64,000 nucleotides of DNA, taken from NCBI RefSeq assembly GCF_017526105.1, contig NZ_CP071839.1:7912001-7976000 (forward strand), read 5' to 3'. This document shows, one piece after another, positions 15,397 through 24,213 of the stretch. A program made the position numbers and the translations under genes. Source of the DNA: Streptomyces cyanogenus (GTDB lineage Bacteria; Actinomycetota; Actinomycetes; Streptomycetales; Streptomycetaceae). Positions within the stretch are counted from its first letter, which is position 1; each line of letters starts with the position of its first letter. The notes beneath the pieces were generated by a model. That model did not search any database and was not told where the DNA came from. It saw only the letters and a list, made by a program, of their open reading frames with translations.

Positions 15397-16341
15397 GTGG
15401 AGACCGCTTCCCTCGACCTGAACCTGCTGCGCACCTTCCTCGCGGTGTACCGCTCCGGCTCCTTCACCGGCGCCGCCCGGCTGCTCGGACTGTCCCAGCC
15501 CACGGTGACGACGCAGATGCGGGCGCTGGAACGGCAGACCGGCCGGGAGCTGTTCGAACGGCTGCCGCGCGGAGTCACGCCGACCCCCGTCGCCGACGAG
15601 CTGGCGGCCCGCGTCGCCGCGCCGCTGGACGAGCTGGCGGCCGTCGCCGGCCCCACCCCGCCGGCCGGGACCGGGGCCGACCCCGTCCACCTGGCCGGCC
15701 CGGCGGAGCTGCTGTGCACCATGGTCCTGCCGGTCCTCGCGCCGCTGGTCGCCGAGGGCCTGCGGCTGCGGGTGGCGACCGGGCTGACCGATCCGCTGCT
15801 GGACGAACTGCGCGCCGGCCGCCACGACCTGGTGATCGCCACCACCCGTCCGCGCGGCCGCACCCTGTACGCCGTTCCGCTCACCGACGAGGAGTTCGTG
15901 CTGGTCGCCGCGCCGGTCTGGGCCGAGCGGCTGACGGGCGGCCGGCACGCGCAGGACACCGAGGGCCGGGAGCCCGGGGTGCAGGGGTCCTTCGACCCCA
16001 CCGTCCTGCAGGGGGTCCCGCTGCTCACCTACGCCGAGGATCTGCCGATCGCCCGCCGCTACTGGCGGCACGTCTTCGGCCGGCGCCTGTCCCGAACCGC
16101 CGCGGTGACCGTGCCCGACCTGCGCGGCGTCCTCACGGCCGTGGCCGCGGGCGCCGGGTTCAGCGTGCTGCCCCGCTATCTGTGCCAGGACCTGCTGGAG
16201 TCCGGCGCGCTCGTCGCGCTGCTGGAGCCGGAGGACCCGCCGATCAACACCGGCTACCTCGTCCAGCGGCCCGGCGCCTCCGACAACCCCGACGTGGCCC
16301 GCGTCCGCGCCCTGCTGCTGCGGGCGGCGCGCGGCTGGTAG
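15397..16341 (+). CDS. LysR-family transcriptional regulator
   Basis: 314 residues starting at GTG 15397. The winged helix-turn-helix (about 8-65) reads LNLLRTFLAVYRSGSFTGAA followed by LGLSQPTVTTQMRALE, the LysR signature. A periplasmic-binding-like effector domain occupies about 95-300. It is divergent from the DJ-1/PfpI gene and a strong inverted repeat lies between them, so it most likely controls that gene and itself. The effector is unknown; reactive carbonyls are a guess based on the target's family. Confidence 0.9.
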   Translation: METASLDLNLLRTFLAVYRSGSFTGAARLLGLSQPTVTTQMRALERQTGRELFERLPRGVTPTPVADELAARVAAPLDELAAVAGPTPPAGTGADPVHLAGPAELLCTMVLPVLAPLVAEGLRLRVATGLTDPLLDELRAGRHDLVIATTRPRGRTLYAVPLTDEEFVLVAAPVWAERLTGGRHAQDTEGREPGVQGSFDPTVLQGVPLLTYAEDLPIARRYWRHVFGRRLSRTAAVTVPDLRGVLTAVAAGAGFSVLPRYLCQDLLESGALVALLEPEDPPINTGYLVQRPGASDNPDVARVRALLLRAARGW

Positions 16342-16355
16342 CCCGGCCGCCGGGC
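16341..16355 (+). terminator. Short GC hairpin after the LysR gene
   Basis: GCCCGG-N3-CCGGGC immediately after the stop codon can form a compact hairpin. The rest of the gap up to 16632 shows no gene or clear site apart from the cupin ribosome-binding site. Confidence 0.3.
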
Positions 16356-16632
16356 CGGTCAGGCCGCGGTGGCTCCGGGGGCGGTCCGCCACTGCGGGGC
16401 CGGCACCTCCCAGGTCCCCCTCGCCGCGCCGCTCGCTCCGGTACGGGGCCGGTGCGGACGCGGTCCGGACCTGACATCGTTGTTCCGCGTCGCTGGATGG
16501 CGGGGCCGGGTTGCGGGGCCGACGATGGTGGCGTGGGGTACGGCCGCCGCCGCAGCACCGGTGCCGTCGGAGGTCGCCGGGGACGGAGACCGGCCCCGGC
16601 CGCGGTCAGCGGCCGGAAGGGAGGACACCGTC

Positions 16633-16989
16633 ATGCTGGAAGTGAAGACGGTCGAGAAGCCTGACGAACGGCGCGACTTCCCCCGCGGTCACCTCGAAGC
16701 CCTCCACCTGACCGGGCTCGACTTCGCAGTGGGCACGTTCGAACCGGGATGGCGCTGGTCGGAGTCCGTGGCGTCGATCGCGGGCACGGAGAGCTGCATG
16801 GTCCACCACAACGGGTATGTGGTGCAGGGACGGATGCACATCCGCATGGACGACGGCGGCGAGGGCGAGGTCGGTCCGGGCGACGTCTTCGTCTGCCCGC
16901 CCGGCCACGACGCCTGGGTGGTCGGTGACGAGCAGGTCGTCGTCCTGGACTTCGCCGGGACGATGGCGAACGAGTACGCGAAGGGCTAG
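16633..16989 (+). CDS. Cupin-domain protein
   Basis: 118 residues forming one cupin beta-barrel. Cupin motif 2 is visible as GEVGPGDVFVCPPGHDAWVV, and the motif 1 region contains HHNGYVVQGRMHI, with an HHN start in place of the standard GxxxxHxH. Small single-domain cupins may bind metals, sense ligands or act as isomerases; no specific function can be given. ATG 16633 has AAGGGAGGAC upstream. It stands alone and is convergent with the deaminase gene across a 33-bp repeat array. Confidence 0.85.
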   Translation: MLEVKTVEKPDERRDFPRGHLEALHLTGLDFAVGTFEPGWRWSESVASIAGTESCMVHHNGYVVQGRMHIRMDDGGEGEVGPGDVFVCPPGHDAWVVGDEQVVVLDFAGTMANEYAKG

Positions 16990-17106
16990 CCGCCCATCGA
17001 TCGGTATCCGTCCGCCTGTTCCTGCCACCGGGCCGCACCGCGTGCGGCCCGGCGGTCTGTGCGGGGGGACTGTCAGAGGGCGGCCCGGTGGTGTGTCCGC
17101 GGCGGA

Positions 17107-17205
17107 TGTCCGCCCTTCATGGGCCGCAAGTCTCCGCAGTGTCCGCCCTTCACGGGTCGCGGACCCCGCCGGTGTCCACCCCTCACCGGTCGAAAACCCC
17201 CGCCC
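17107..17205. repeat. Three 33-bp tandem units covering the 3' end of the deaminase gene
   Basis: Units span 17107-17139, 17140-17172 and 17173-17205, each opening TGTCC(G/A)CCC. The rightmost unit contains the deaminase gene's last codons and stop (17183-17185). The other two units keep a TGA in the same phase at 17150-17152 and 17117-17119, so read from the gene each unit ends in a stop. This looks like repeated duplication of the gene's own 3' end into the convergent gap. Confidence 0.8.
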
Positions 17206-18157
17206 CCTCCTCCGCGAACCCCACGGCGTCCGGGTGGCCGAACAGGCCCGGGAGGCCACCGGTGTGGAGGAGGACCGTCTTCTCACCGGGGCGGACGGTG
17301 CCGTCGGTGATCGCGGCCTGCAGGCCGGCCAGGGCCCGGCCCGTGTAGACGGGGTCGAGGGGCAGGCCCTCGGTCCGGGCGGCCAGCCGGAGCGCGTCGC
17401 GTACCGGGCCGGTCAGCACCGCGTACCCGGCGCCCACCTGGTCCCGGCGGATCCGCAGCCCCTCCGGCGAGACCTTCTCCGAAGTGAGCGGTGCGGCGAA
17501 CTCGACCACCGCCGCAGCCGGGTCGGCCAGCGCGCCCACGTCGATGCCCAGGACGGCCCCGCTGCCCAGGGCCGCGACCAGCCCGGCCATCGTCCCGCCC
17601 GAGCCGAGCGCCACCACCGCCGTGCGCAGGTCCGGCAGTTGCTCGCGCAGTTCCGCGCCGCAGCGCAGATAGCCGCGGGCGCCCAGGACGCTGGAACCGC
17701 CGAACGGGACCAGCGCCGGACGGGCACCGCCGGCCCGCAGGCGCGCGCAGACCTCGGCCGCCGCCGCGTCCAGCCCGGCCTGGTCCACCTGGCCGGCCCA
17801 GGCGAGCCGGGCCCCGAAGAGGCCGTCGAGGGCCAGGTTGCCGGAGTGGGAGGCGCCCGGGGAGCCGCGCAGCACGAGGACGACCGCCAGGCCGAGCCGG
17901 GCGCCCGCGGCGGCGGTCAGCCGGGCGTGGTTGCTCTGCGGGGCGCCGGTGGTCACCAGCGTGTCCGCGCCGTCGGCGAGGGCCGCGCCCAGCGTCCACT
18001 CCAGCTTGCGGATCTTGTTCCCGCCGCCGCCGAGACCGGTCAGGTCGTCCCGTTTCACCCACAGGTCGTCCGGGCCGAGCCCCAGCGCGGCGGCCAGCCG
18101 GGGCGCCGGTTCCAGCGGGGTGGGGAAGGTGCCCAGCGGCACGTGCGGGTGAGTCAT
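17183..18157 (-). CDS. PLP-dependent 1-aminocyclopropane-1-carboxylate deaminase / D-cysteine desulfhydrase family enzyme
   Basis: 324 residues, fold type II PLP enzyme. The PLP lysine lies in GLGGGGNKIRKLE (about residue 48), and the substrate-binding TTGAPQSNHARLTAA and phosphate-binding SGGTMAGL loops are present. Family members deaminate ACC or desulfhydrate D-cysteine; sequence reading alone cannot separate these, and many Streptomyces copies are D-cysteine desulfhydrase-like. It follows a VWA gene by about 60 bases in the same direction. Its 3' end is duplicated into a 33-bp tandem array. Confidence 0.88.
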   Translation of the reverse strand: MTHPHVPLGTFPTPLEPAPRLAAALGLGPDDLWVKRDDLTGLGGGGNKIRKLEWTLGAALADGADTLVTTGAPQSNHARLTAAAGARLGLAVVLVLRGSPGASHSGNLALDGLFGARLAWAGQVDQAGLDAAAAEVCARLRAGGARPALVPFGGSSVLGARGYLRCGAELREQLPDLRTAVVALGSGGTMAGLVAALGSGAVLGIDVGALADPAAAVVEFAAPLTSEKVSPEGLRIRRDQVGAGYAVLTGPVRDALRLAARTEGLPLDPVYTGRALAGLQAAITDGTVRPGEKTVLLHTGGLPGLFGHPDAVGFAEEGAGVFDR

Positions 18158-18220
18158 GGCGACGCGTCCTCGGGTCGGGTCCGGCGAGGGGCCCAGTGGA
18201 TCACGGACCGGCCTCCGGCG

Positions 18221-19573
18221 TCACACCGGCAGCAGCCCCGCGATGAGCCCGCTCAGCTGCCGGGCCGTGCGGCACTCGTGCATCTCGACCAGATCGGCGT
18301 AGGCGGGCGCGGCCGAGTCGCCGGTGCCCCAGCGGTCGCGGGGCTCGGGGTTCAGCCAGTAGACGCGCCGGGCCCTCCCGGCCACCTCGCGTACGGCGGG
18401 GAGATTGGGGTCGCTCATGTTCGTCCGGGCGTCTCCGAGGACGAACACGGTCGTCCGCGGGCCGACCGCACCGCCGTACCGCTCGGCGAACTCGCCCAGC
18501 GCCATGCCGTAGTCGCTGCTGCCGTGCCAGCCGGTGAGCACGGCCTCGGCGCGGATCCGGGCGCTCAGCCCGTCGGGGTCGGCGCGGCCGTGGCCGAGCA
18601 GGCCGGTGACCTCGTCGAGCCGGTTGACGAAGGCGAACACGCGCACCTTGCCGAACTGGTCGTGCAGGGCCTGCACGAGGAGCATGGTGAAGTCCGAGAA
18701 GCCGGACACCGAGCCGGACACGTCGCACAGCAGCACCAGTTCGGGGCGGACCGGGCGGCGCCGGCGCAGCACCGGTCGCATCGGCACGCCGCCCGTGGAC
18801 AGCGAGGAGCGCAGCGTGCGGCGCAGGTCGATCGTGCCGCGCGCGGCCCGGCGGCGGCGCGCGGCGAGCCGGGTGGCCAGCTTGCGCGCCAGCGGCTGGA
18901 CGGTCCTGCGCAGTTCGGCGAGTTGGTCCCGGTCGGCGAACAGGAAGTCGACCCGGTCGGCGGTCGGCCTGACGCCCCGCCGTGCGATCTCGTCCCGCCC
19001 GCGCCGCTCCGCGACCCGGCGCCGTGCCTCCGCCCCGACCATCCGCCGGAACTCCTCGATACGCCGCCGGATCTCGTCGTCCAGCAGCCGGTCCGCGAAT
19101 CCGGCGCCGCTCCCGCCGCGGCCCCGCACCTCGGACCGCACCCGGGCCAGCAGGGTCTGCGGGCGCAGCCGGTCCAGGGTCTGGTACGCCGACCAGCCGT
19201 CCGAGCCCGCCGAACTCCCGTAGCCGCCCAGGCCGTCCACGGCTTCCACCGCCAACCGGGCCAGCTGCGCCCGGTCGTCGGCGGCCAGCGCCTCCGTGAG
19301 CCGGTCGCGCAGGGTGTCGCGGTCCGGGGGAGCACCGTCCGGGCCGCCGACCCCGCGCGGGAAGTACAGGTCGAAGACCGAGTCGAACAGGGCTCGTTGG
19401 CCCGGACCGTGCAGCAAAGTGGCCGCCAGCCCCTCGCGCAGGAGCTCCCGGTCCGCGAGGCCCAGGGCCTCCACGGCGCGGGCCGCGTCCACGGTCTCCC
19501 CGGTGCCGATCCGCACCCCGTGCGCGCGCAGCGCCCCGGCGAGACCCGTGATCCGGTCGGCGACGCCGGTCAC
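18221..19573 (-). CDS. VWA-domain (CoxE-like) protein partnered with MoxR ATPase
   Basis: 450 residues. The C-terminal von Willebrand A domain has the MIDAS motif CDVSGSVSGFS at about residue 285, later Thr/Asp elements in TGWHGSSDYG, and VLGDARTNMSDP. The N-terminal half is helical, with an Arg-rich stretch (RRRVAERRGRDEIARRG), as in CoxE/YehP-like proteins. Such proteins pair with MoxR AAA+ ATPases to insert metals or remodel protein complexes. The GTG start overlaps the ATPase stop by four bases, giving tight coupling. Confidence 0.88.
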   Translation of the reverse strand: MTGVADRITGLAGALRAHGVRIGTGETVDAARAVEALGLADRELLREGLAATLLHGPGQRALFDSVFDLYFPRGVGGPDGAPPDRDTLRDRLTEALAADDRAQLARLAVEAVDGLGGYGSSAGSDGWSAYQTLDRLRPQTLLARVRSEVRGRGGSGAGFADRLLDDEIRRRIEEFRRMVGAEARRRVAERRGRDEIARRGVRPTADRVDFLFADRDQLAELRRTVQPLARKLATRLAARRRRAARGTIDLRRTLRSSLSTGGVPMRPVLRRRRPVRPELVLLCDVSGSVSGFSDFTMLLVQALHDQFGKVRVFAFVNRLDEVTGLLGHGRADPDGLSARIRAEAVLTGWHGSSDYGMALGEFAERYGGAVGPRTTVFVLGDARTNMSDPNLPAVREVAGRARRVYWLNPEPRDRWGTGDSAAPAYADLVEMHECRTARQLSGLIAGLLPV

Positions 19574-20427
19574 AGCGCGTCCAGGTCGAGCTTGGCCGCC
19601 GCCTTCTGGATGTCGTCCTGGTGCTTGAGGATCACGCCGAGGGTGTCCCGTACGACGGTCTCGTCCAGGGTGCCGGCGCCCAGGGCCAGCAGGGTGCGCG
19701 CCCAGTCGATGGTCTCGGCGACGGAGGGCACCTTGCGCAGGTCCATCGCGCGCAGCGTCCCGACGACCCGGACCACCGACTCGGTCAGCGCCTCGCCGAG
19801 GCCCGGCACCTTCAGCCGTACGATCCGCCGCTCCAGCTCCTCCTCAGGGAAGCCGATGTGCAGGAACAGGCAGCGGCGGCGCAGGGCCTCGGACAGCTCG
19901 CGGCCGGCGTTGGAGGTGAGGACGACGAACGGGCGGCGGGTCGCGGTGACCGTGCCCAGCTCCGGGACGGTGACCTGGAAGTCGCTCAGCACCTCCAGCA
20001 GCAGCCCCTCCATCTCGACGTCGGCCTTGTCGGTCTCGTCGATGAGCAGCACCGTCGGCTCGTCACCGCGGATGGCGGTGAGCAGCGGGCGGGGCAGGAG
20101 GAACTCCTCGCTGAAGATGTCGGTGCGGGTCTCGTCCCAGCTCTCGTCGCGGCCCGCGCTGATGCGCAGCAGCTGCTTGGCGTGGTTCCACTCGTACAGG
20201 GCCCGGGACTCGTCCACGCCCTCGTAGCACTGGAGCCGGACCAGCCGGGCCGCGGTCACCTGGGCGACGGCCTTGGCCAGTTCGGTCTTGCCGACCCCGG
20301 CCGGGCCCTCGACCAGCAGCGGCTTGCCCAGCCGGGCGGCGAGGAAGACGGTCGTGGCGACGGCGGGCGAGGCGAGGTATCCGGTCTCGGCCAGGCGGGC
20401 GGAGACGTCGTCGACGGACGTGAACAA
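19570..20427 (-). CDS. MoxR-family AAA+ ATPase (CoxD-like)
   Basis: 285 residues. Walker A is EGPAGVGKTEL, Walker B VLLIDETDKAD, sensor 1 lies in FVVLTSNAGRELSEAL, and an Arg finger is in LRRRCLFLHIGFP. MoxR ATPases act as chaperones for metalloenzyme maturation together with a VWA protein, which is the next gene. The start is TTG 20427, with CCGGAGG nine bases upstream; no in-frame ATG or GTG gives a better start. No obvious metalloenzyme client is encoded nearby, so the client is unknown. Confidence 0.9.
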   Translation of the reverse strand: MFTSVDDVSARLAETGYLASPAVATTVFLAARLGKPLLVEGPAGVGKTELAKAVAQVTAARLVRLQCYEGVDESRALYEWNHAKQLLRISAGRDESWDETRTDIFSEEFLLPRPLLTAIRGDEPTVLLIDETDKADVEMEGLLLEVLSDFQVTVPELGTVTATRRPFVVLTSNAGRELSEALRRRCLFLHIGFPEEELERRIVRLKVPGLGEALTESVVRVVGTLRAMDLRKVPSVAETIDWARTLLALGAGTLDETVVRDTLGVILKHQDDIQKAAAKLDLDAL

Positions 20428-20648
20428 CGGGGCCTCCGGCGGGTCGGGGAGCGGGCTCCTGGAGAAACAGCGGCCGAGCCCTATCTAAGCGCTTGTTCAG
20501 CTCCGGCGCCATGGGTGTGAACCCGGCCGACGGGCTCGCCCGCGGCGGCGACCGCCCCGCCGGACGCGGCCGGAGTGCGGCGGGCCGCCTCCCCCGGACG
20601 GGCCAGCCCGGCGCGCCGACGCCCTGGGCCGCCCGGTCCAATGGAGCC

Positions 20649-21329
20649 GTGACCGCGCCCCCGGACGACTGCCTCGCGCGCAACGAGTGGATCTGCGGCG
20701 CCTATCTGAGCACCCGCCGGCAGATCCTGCTCGACGCGGTCGTCCAGCACCTCCAGCTGACCTTCCTGTCCGTCCTGACCGGCCTGCTCGTCGCCCTGCC
20801 GCTGGCGGTACTGGCCCGCCGCCGGCGCTGGGCGGCCGGCCCGGTCCTCGCCGTCACGACGGTCCTCTACACCATCCCGTCGCTGGCCATGTTCTCCCTG
20901 CTCCTGCCCCTGTACGGCCTCTCGGCCACCCTGGTCGTCGCCGGGCTGGTGCTGTACTCGCTCACGCTGCTCGTCCGCAACATCCTCGCCGGACTGCGCG
21001 CGGTACCGGAGGAGATCCGGCAGGCCGCGCTCGGCCTCGGCTACGGTCCGGTCCGCCTGCTCCTCGCCGTCGAGCTGCCCCTCGCCCTGCCCACCGCGAT
21101 GGCCGGCCTGCGCATCGCCACCGTCTCGGCGGTCTCCCTGGTCACGGTCGGCGCGATCGTCGGCTTCGGCGGCCTCGGCAACCTCATCTACGCGGGCATG
21201 AACACCTACTTCAAGGCCCAGGTGCTCACCGCCTCCGTGCTGTGCGTGCTCATCGCCGTCGCCGCCGACCTGCTCCTGCTGGGCGTGCAGCGGCTGATCA
21301 CGCCCTGGACGCGGGCGGCCCGCGCGTGA
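20649..21329 (+). CDS. Compatible-solute ABC transporter permease 1 (ProW/OpuC-type)
   Basis: 226 residues with about five membrane helices. The cytoplasmic coupling loop EEIRQAALGLGYGPVRLLLAVELPLA carries the EAA-like motif of ProW/OpuAB permeases. GTG 20649 is chosen because GGAG lies six bases upstream and the open frame before it is a low-complexity leader. Its stop overlaps the next permease start (GTGA). Together with the following genes it would import glycine betaine, choline or carnitine under osmotic stress; the exact ligand is inferred. Confidence 0.88.
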   Translation: MTAPPDDCLARNEWICGAYLSTRRQILLDAVVQHLQLTFLSVLTGLLVALPLAVLARRRRWAAGPVLAVTTVLYTIPSLAMFSLLLPLYGLSATLVVAGLVLYSLTLLVRNILAGLRAVPEEIRQAALGLGYGPVRLLLAVELPLALPTAMAGLRIATVSAVSLVTVGAIVGFGGLGNLIYAGMNTYFKAQVLTASVLCVLIAVAADLLLLGVQRLITPWTRAARA

Positions 21330-21997
21330 ACACCCTCGCCGCCGCCTGGGAGTGGCTCACCGACCCCGCGCACTGGCCGGGCGACGACGGCATCCGGCAC
21401 CGGCTGCTCCAGCACCTCGTGCTCACCGTCGTCTGCCTGCTGCTGAGCTGTCTGATCGCACTGCCCGTCGCCCTCGTCCTCGGCCACCTCGGCAGGGGCG
21501 GGGCCCTCGCCGTGAACATCTCCAACGTCGGCCGGGCCGTGCCCACCTTCGCCGTCCTGGTGCTGCTGCTCCTGACCCCGGTCGGCAGGTGGAGCGAGGG
21601 CCCGACGGTGGTCGCCCTGGTGCTGTTCGCCGTGCCGCCGCTGCTCACCAACGCGTACGTCGGCATGCGCGAGGTCGACCGGAGTGTGGTCCAGGCCGCC
21701 CGGGGGATGGGGATGACCGGTCGGCAGGTACTGTTTCACGTGGAACTGCCCCTTTCGTTCCCCCTGGTGCTGAACGGGGTGCGGATCGCCGCCGTCCAGC
21801 TCGTGGCCACCGCCACCATCGCCGCGCTCGCGGGCGGCGGCGGCCTCGGCCGGATCATCACGGCCGGGTTCAATCTGGCCAGCACCCCGCAGGTGGTCGC
21901 GGGCGCCCTGCTCGTCGCCGGGTTCGCCCTCCTCGTCGAGGGGGTCTTCGAGGCCGTCGAGCGGCTGGCGCCGGTGTGGGCCCGGGGCGGCCGGTGA
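21326..21997 (+). CDS. Compatible-solute ABC transporter permease 2
   Basis: 223 residues, a second ProW-like permease with about five or six helices. The coupling loop is RSVVQAARGMGMTGRQVLFHVELPLS. The start GTG 21326 overlaps the stop of permease 1 and its own stop overlaps the binding-protein start, so the three genes form a coupled operon. OpuC/OsmU-type systems typically use two different permeases, as seen here. Confidence 0.88.
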   Translation: MNTLAAAWEWLTDPAHWPGDDGIRHRLLQHLVLTVVCLLLSCLIALPVALVLGHLGRGGALAVNISNVGRAVPTFAVLVLLLLTPVGRWSEGPTVVALVLFAVPPLLTNAYVGMREVDRSVVQAARGMGMTGRQVLFHVELPLSFPLVLNGVRIAAVQLVATATIAALAGGGGLGRIITAGFNLASTPQVVAGALLVAGFALLVEGVFEAVERLAPVWARGGR

Positions 21998-22935
21998 GGG
22001 GGCGTGCGGCACCCGCCGCGTGCGCGCTGCTCATGCTGGGTGCCTGCGCCACGGGCCCGGCCCTGGAGCACCGCGGGCAGGTCACCGCACCGCCCGGCGA
22101 CAGCCGCCACCTGACCGTCGGCTCGGCCGGCTTCACCGAGAGCGACCTGCTCGCCCAGCTGTACGCCCAGTTGCTGAACCGGGCCGGCTACCGGACGTCC
22201 GTCCTCACGGTCGCCAACCGGGAACTGTACGAACCGGCTCTGGAGTCCGGGCAGATCGACGTCGTGCCCGAGTACGCGGCCACCTTCGCCGACTGGCTGA
22301 ACGCCAAGACCCACGGCGCCGGCGCGCCCCCGGCCGGCTCGCCCGACCTCGCCGCCACGATGCGGGCACTGCGCGGCCTCGCCGCACCCCGCGGGCTCAC
22401 CGTCCTCCCGCCGGGCCGGGCCGTCGACCAGAACGCCTTCGCGGTGACCGCCGCCTACGCCCGCCGGCACCGCCTCAGGACCCTCAGCGACCTCGGCGCC
22501 TCCGGGCTGAGGGTACGGCTGGCGGCGGGCGACGAGTGCGTCCAGCGGCCGTACTGCGCGCCGGGCCTGCGCAAGGTGTACGGCATCGACATCACCGGCA
22601 TCGATCCCAAGGGGGTGGGCACCACCCAGGCCAAGCGGGCCGTGCAGACCGGCCGGGACCAGATGGTGCTGACCACCACCACCGACGCCACCCTCGGCTC
22701 CTTCGGCCTGGTCCTGCTCGCCGACGACAAGCGGCTGCAGAACGCCGACTACGTCGTCCCGGTCGTCAACCGCTCCCGCGCGGGCGGCCCCGGTGTGGCG
22801 AAGGCACTCGACCGGCTCAACGCCGTCCTCACCACCGGCGACCTGGCCGCCATGAACCAGCAGGTCGACAGCTGGCGCCGGCTCCCGGCCGACGTGGCCC
22901 GCACCTATCTCAAGGACAAGGGCCTGCTGGGATAG
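21994..22935 (+). CDS. Compatible-solute ABC transporter substrate-binding lipoprotein
   Basis: 313 residues. An N-terminal signal ends in the lipobox LMLGAC, so it should be lipid-anchored outside the membrane. The body is OpuAC/OsmX-like, with LTVGSAGFTESDLLAQLYAQ and VVPEYAATFADWL, typical of quaternary-amine binding proteins. GTG 21994 overlaps the permease stop. Only six bases separate its stop from the stop of the convergent ATPase gene, an odd split of one transporter across two strands. Confidence 0.88.
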   Translation: MRGRAAPAACALLMLGACATGPALEHRGQVTAPPGDSRHLTVGSAGFTESDLLAQLYAQLLNRAGYRTSVLTVANRELYEPALESGQIDVVPEYAATFADWLNAKTHGAGAPPAGSPDLAATMRALRGLAAPRGLTVLPPGRAVDQNAFAVTAAYARRHRLRTLSDLGASGLRVRLAAGDECVQRPYCAPGLRKVYGIDITGIDPKGVGTTQAKRAVQTGRDQMVLTTTTDATLGSFGLVLLADDKRLQNADYVVPVVNRSRAGGPGVAKALDRLNAVLTTGDLAAMNQQVDSWRRLPADVARTYLKDKGLLG

Positions 22936-22941
22936 CCCGCC

Positions 22942-24096
22942 TCAGGCGTCCGCCACCGAGTCGAACGGCACCTGCCCGCGCGTCACTCCGCGCGCGTCCG
23001 CGTCGACCGAGCGGCGCAGTGCCTCGTGCAGCTTGGCCGGGGTCAGCACGCCGAGGAACCGCGCCCCGTCCAGCACGGCGACCCACCCGGCGTCGTACTG
23101 GAGCATCACCCCGAACGCCTGCTTCAGCGGGGCACCGACCGGCACCCACGCGGTCATCCGGTGGGTCAGCTCCCCGACCGTGCCGCCCGCCACCAGTTCC
23201 CCGGTGCCGACCCAGCCGTGCAGATCACCGCCCTGGTCCAGGACCACGGCCCACCGGGCGCTCTGGGCCCGCAGCCGCTCCAGCGCCCGCCCGGCGGGCT
23301 CGTCCAGGCGGGCCACCGGCGGCTGCTCCAGGTCGTCCGGTTCGATGGTGGTGACCGAGAGCCGTTTCAGCCCGCGGTCGGCGCCGACGAAACCGGCGAC
23401 GTACGGCGTCGCGGGCGCCCCAAGCACCGCGCCCGGCGTGTCGAACTGCTCGATGCGGCCCTGCCCGTACACGGCGATACGGTCGCCGAGCCGGACGGCC
23501 TCCTCGATGTCGTGCGTGACCAGCAGCACCGTCTTGCGCACCGCGGCCTGCATGCGCAGGAACTCGTCCTGCAACTGCTCGCGCACCACCGGGTCGACGG
23601 CGCCGAACGGCTCGTCCATCAGCAGCACCGGCGGATCCGCGGCCAGCGCCCGCGCCACGCCGACCCGCTGCCGCTGCCCGCCGGACAGCTGCGCCGGGTA
23701 GCGCGGCCCGTACGTCTTCGGATCGAGGCCCACCAGGTCCAGCAGCTCGGCCGCCCGGGCCCGCGCCTTCGCCCGCTTCCAGCCGAGCAGCGCGGGCACG
23801 GTCGCGGTGTTGTCCAGGACGGTGCGGTGCGGGAAGAGGCCCACCTGCTGGATGACGTAGCCGATCCGGCGGCGCAGCCGCACCGGGTCGACGGTCGCGA
23901 TGTCCTCGCCGCCGACGAGGATCCGGCCCGAGGTCGGCTCGATGAGCCGGTTCACCATCATCATGGTGGTCGTCTTGCCGCATCCGGACGGTCCCACGAG
24001 CGTGACCAGTTCCCCCTCGGACACCTCGAAGGACAGGTCGTCCACGGCCGTCGTGCCGTCCGGATACCGCTTGGTGACCTGCTCGAACCGGATCAT
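22942..24096 (-). CDS. Compatible-solute ABC transporter ATPase with CBS domains (ProV/OpuCA-type)
   Basis: 384 residues. Walker A is GPSGCGKTTT, the signature LSGGQRQRVGVARAL, and Walker B LLMDEPFGAVDP; a CBS-like regulatory region follows from about residue 255. In OpuA-type ATPases the CBS tandem senses ionic strength and gates transport. It is the only ATPase candidate for the permeases encoded on the opposite strand and is convergent with them. Start ATG 24096 opens directly into the ABC fold (MIRFEQVTKRYPDG). Confidence 0.92.
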   Translation of the reverse strand: MIRFEQVTKRYPDGTTAVDDLSFEVSEGELVTLVGPSGCGKTTTMMMVNRLIEPTSGRILVGGEDIATVDPVRLRRRIGYVIQQVGLFPHRTVLDNTATVPALLGWKRAKARARAAELLDLVGLDPKTYGPRYPAQLSGGQRQRVGVARALAADPPVLLMDEPFGAVDPVVREQLQDEFLRMQAAVRKTVLLVTHDIEEAVRLGDRIAVYGQGRIEQFDTPGAVLGAPATPYVAGFVGADRGLKRLSVTTIEPDDLEQPPVARLDEPAGRALERLRAQSARWAVVLDQGGDLHGWVGTGELVAGGTVGELTHRMTAWVPVGAPLKQAFGVMLQYDAGWVAVLDGARFLGVLTPAKLHEALRRSVDADARGVTRGQVPFDSVADA

Positions 24097-24213
24097 TCCC
24101 TCACGCTACGGCAGCGTGTCGCGGGCCTCATCCCGCCGTGCCCCGACCGGCGGACACCGGCGTTCACCGCCCGGCGGTCAGCACGCAACCGCCCGGGCAC
24201 CGCGAGCACCGTC

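Noticed and set aside
16817..20227. 1136-codon plus-strand open frame
   Set aside because: Antisense to the deaminase, VWA and MoxR genes, which have clear motifs.
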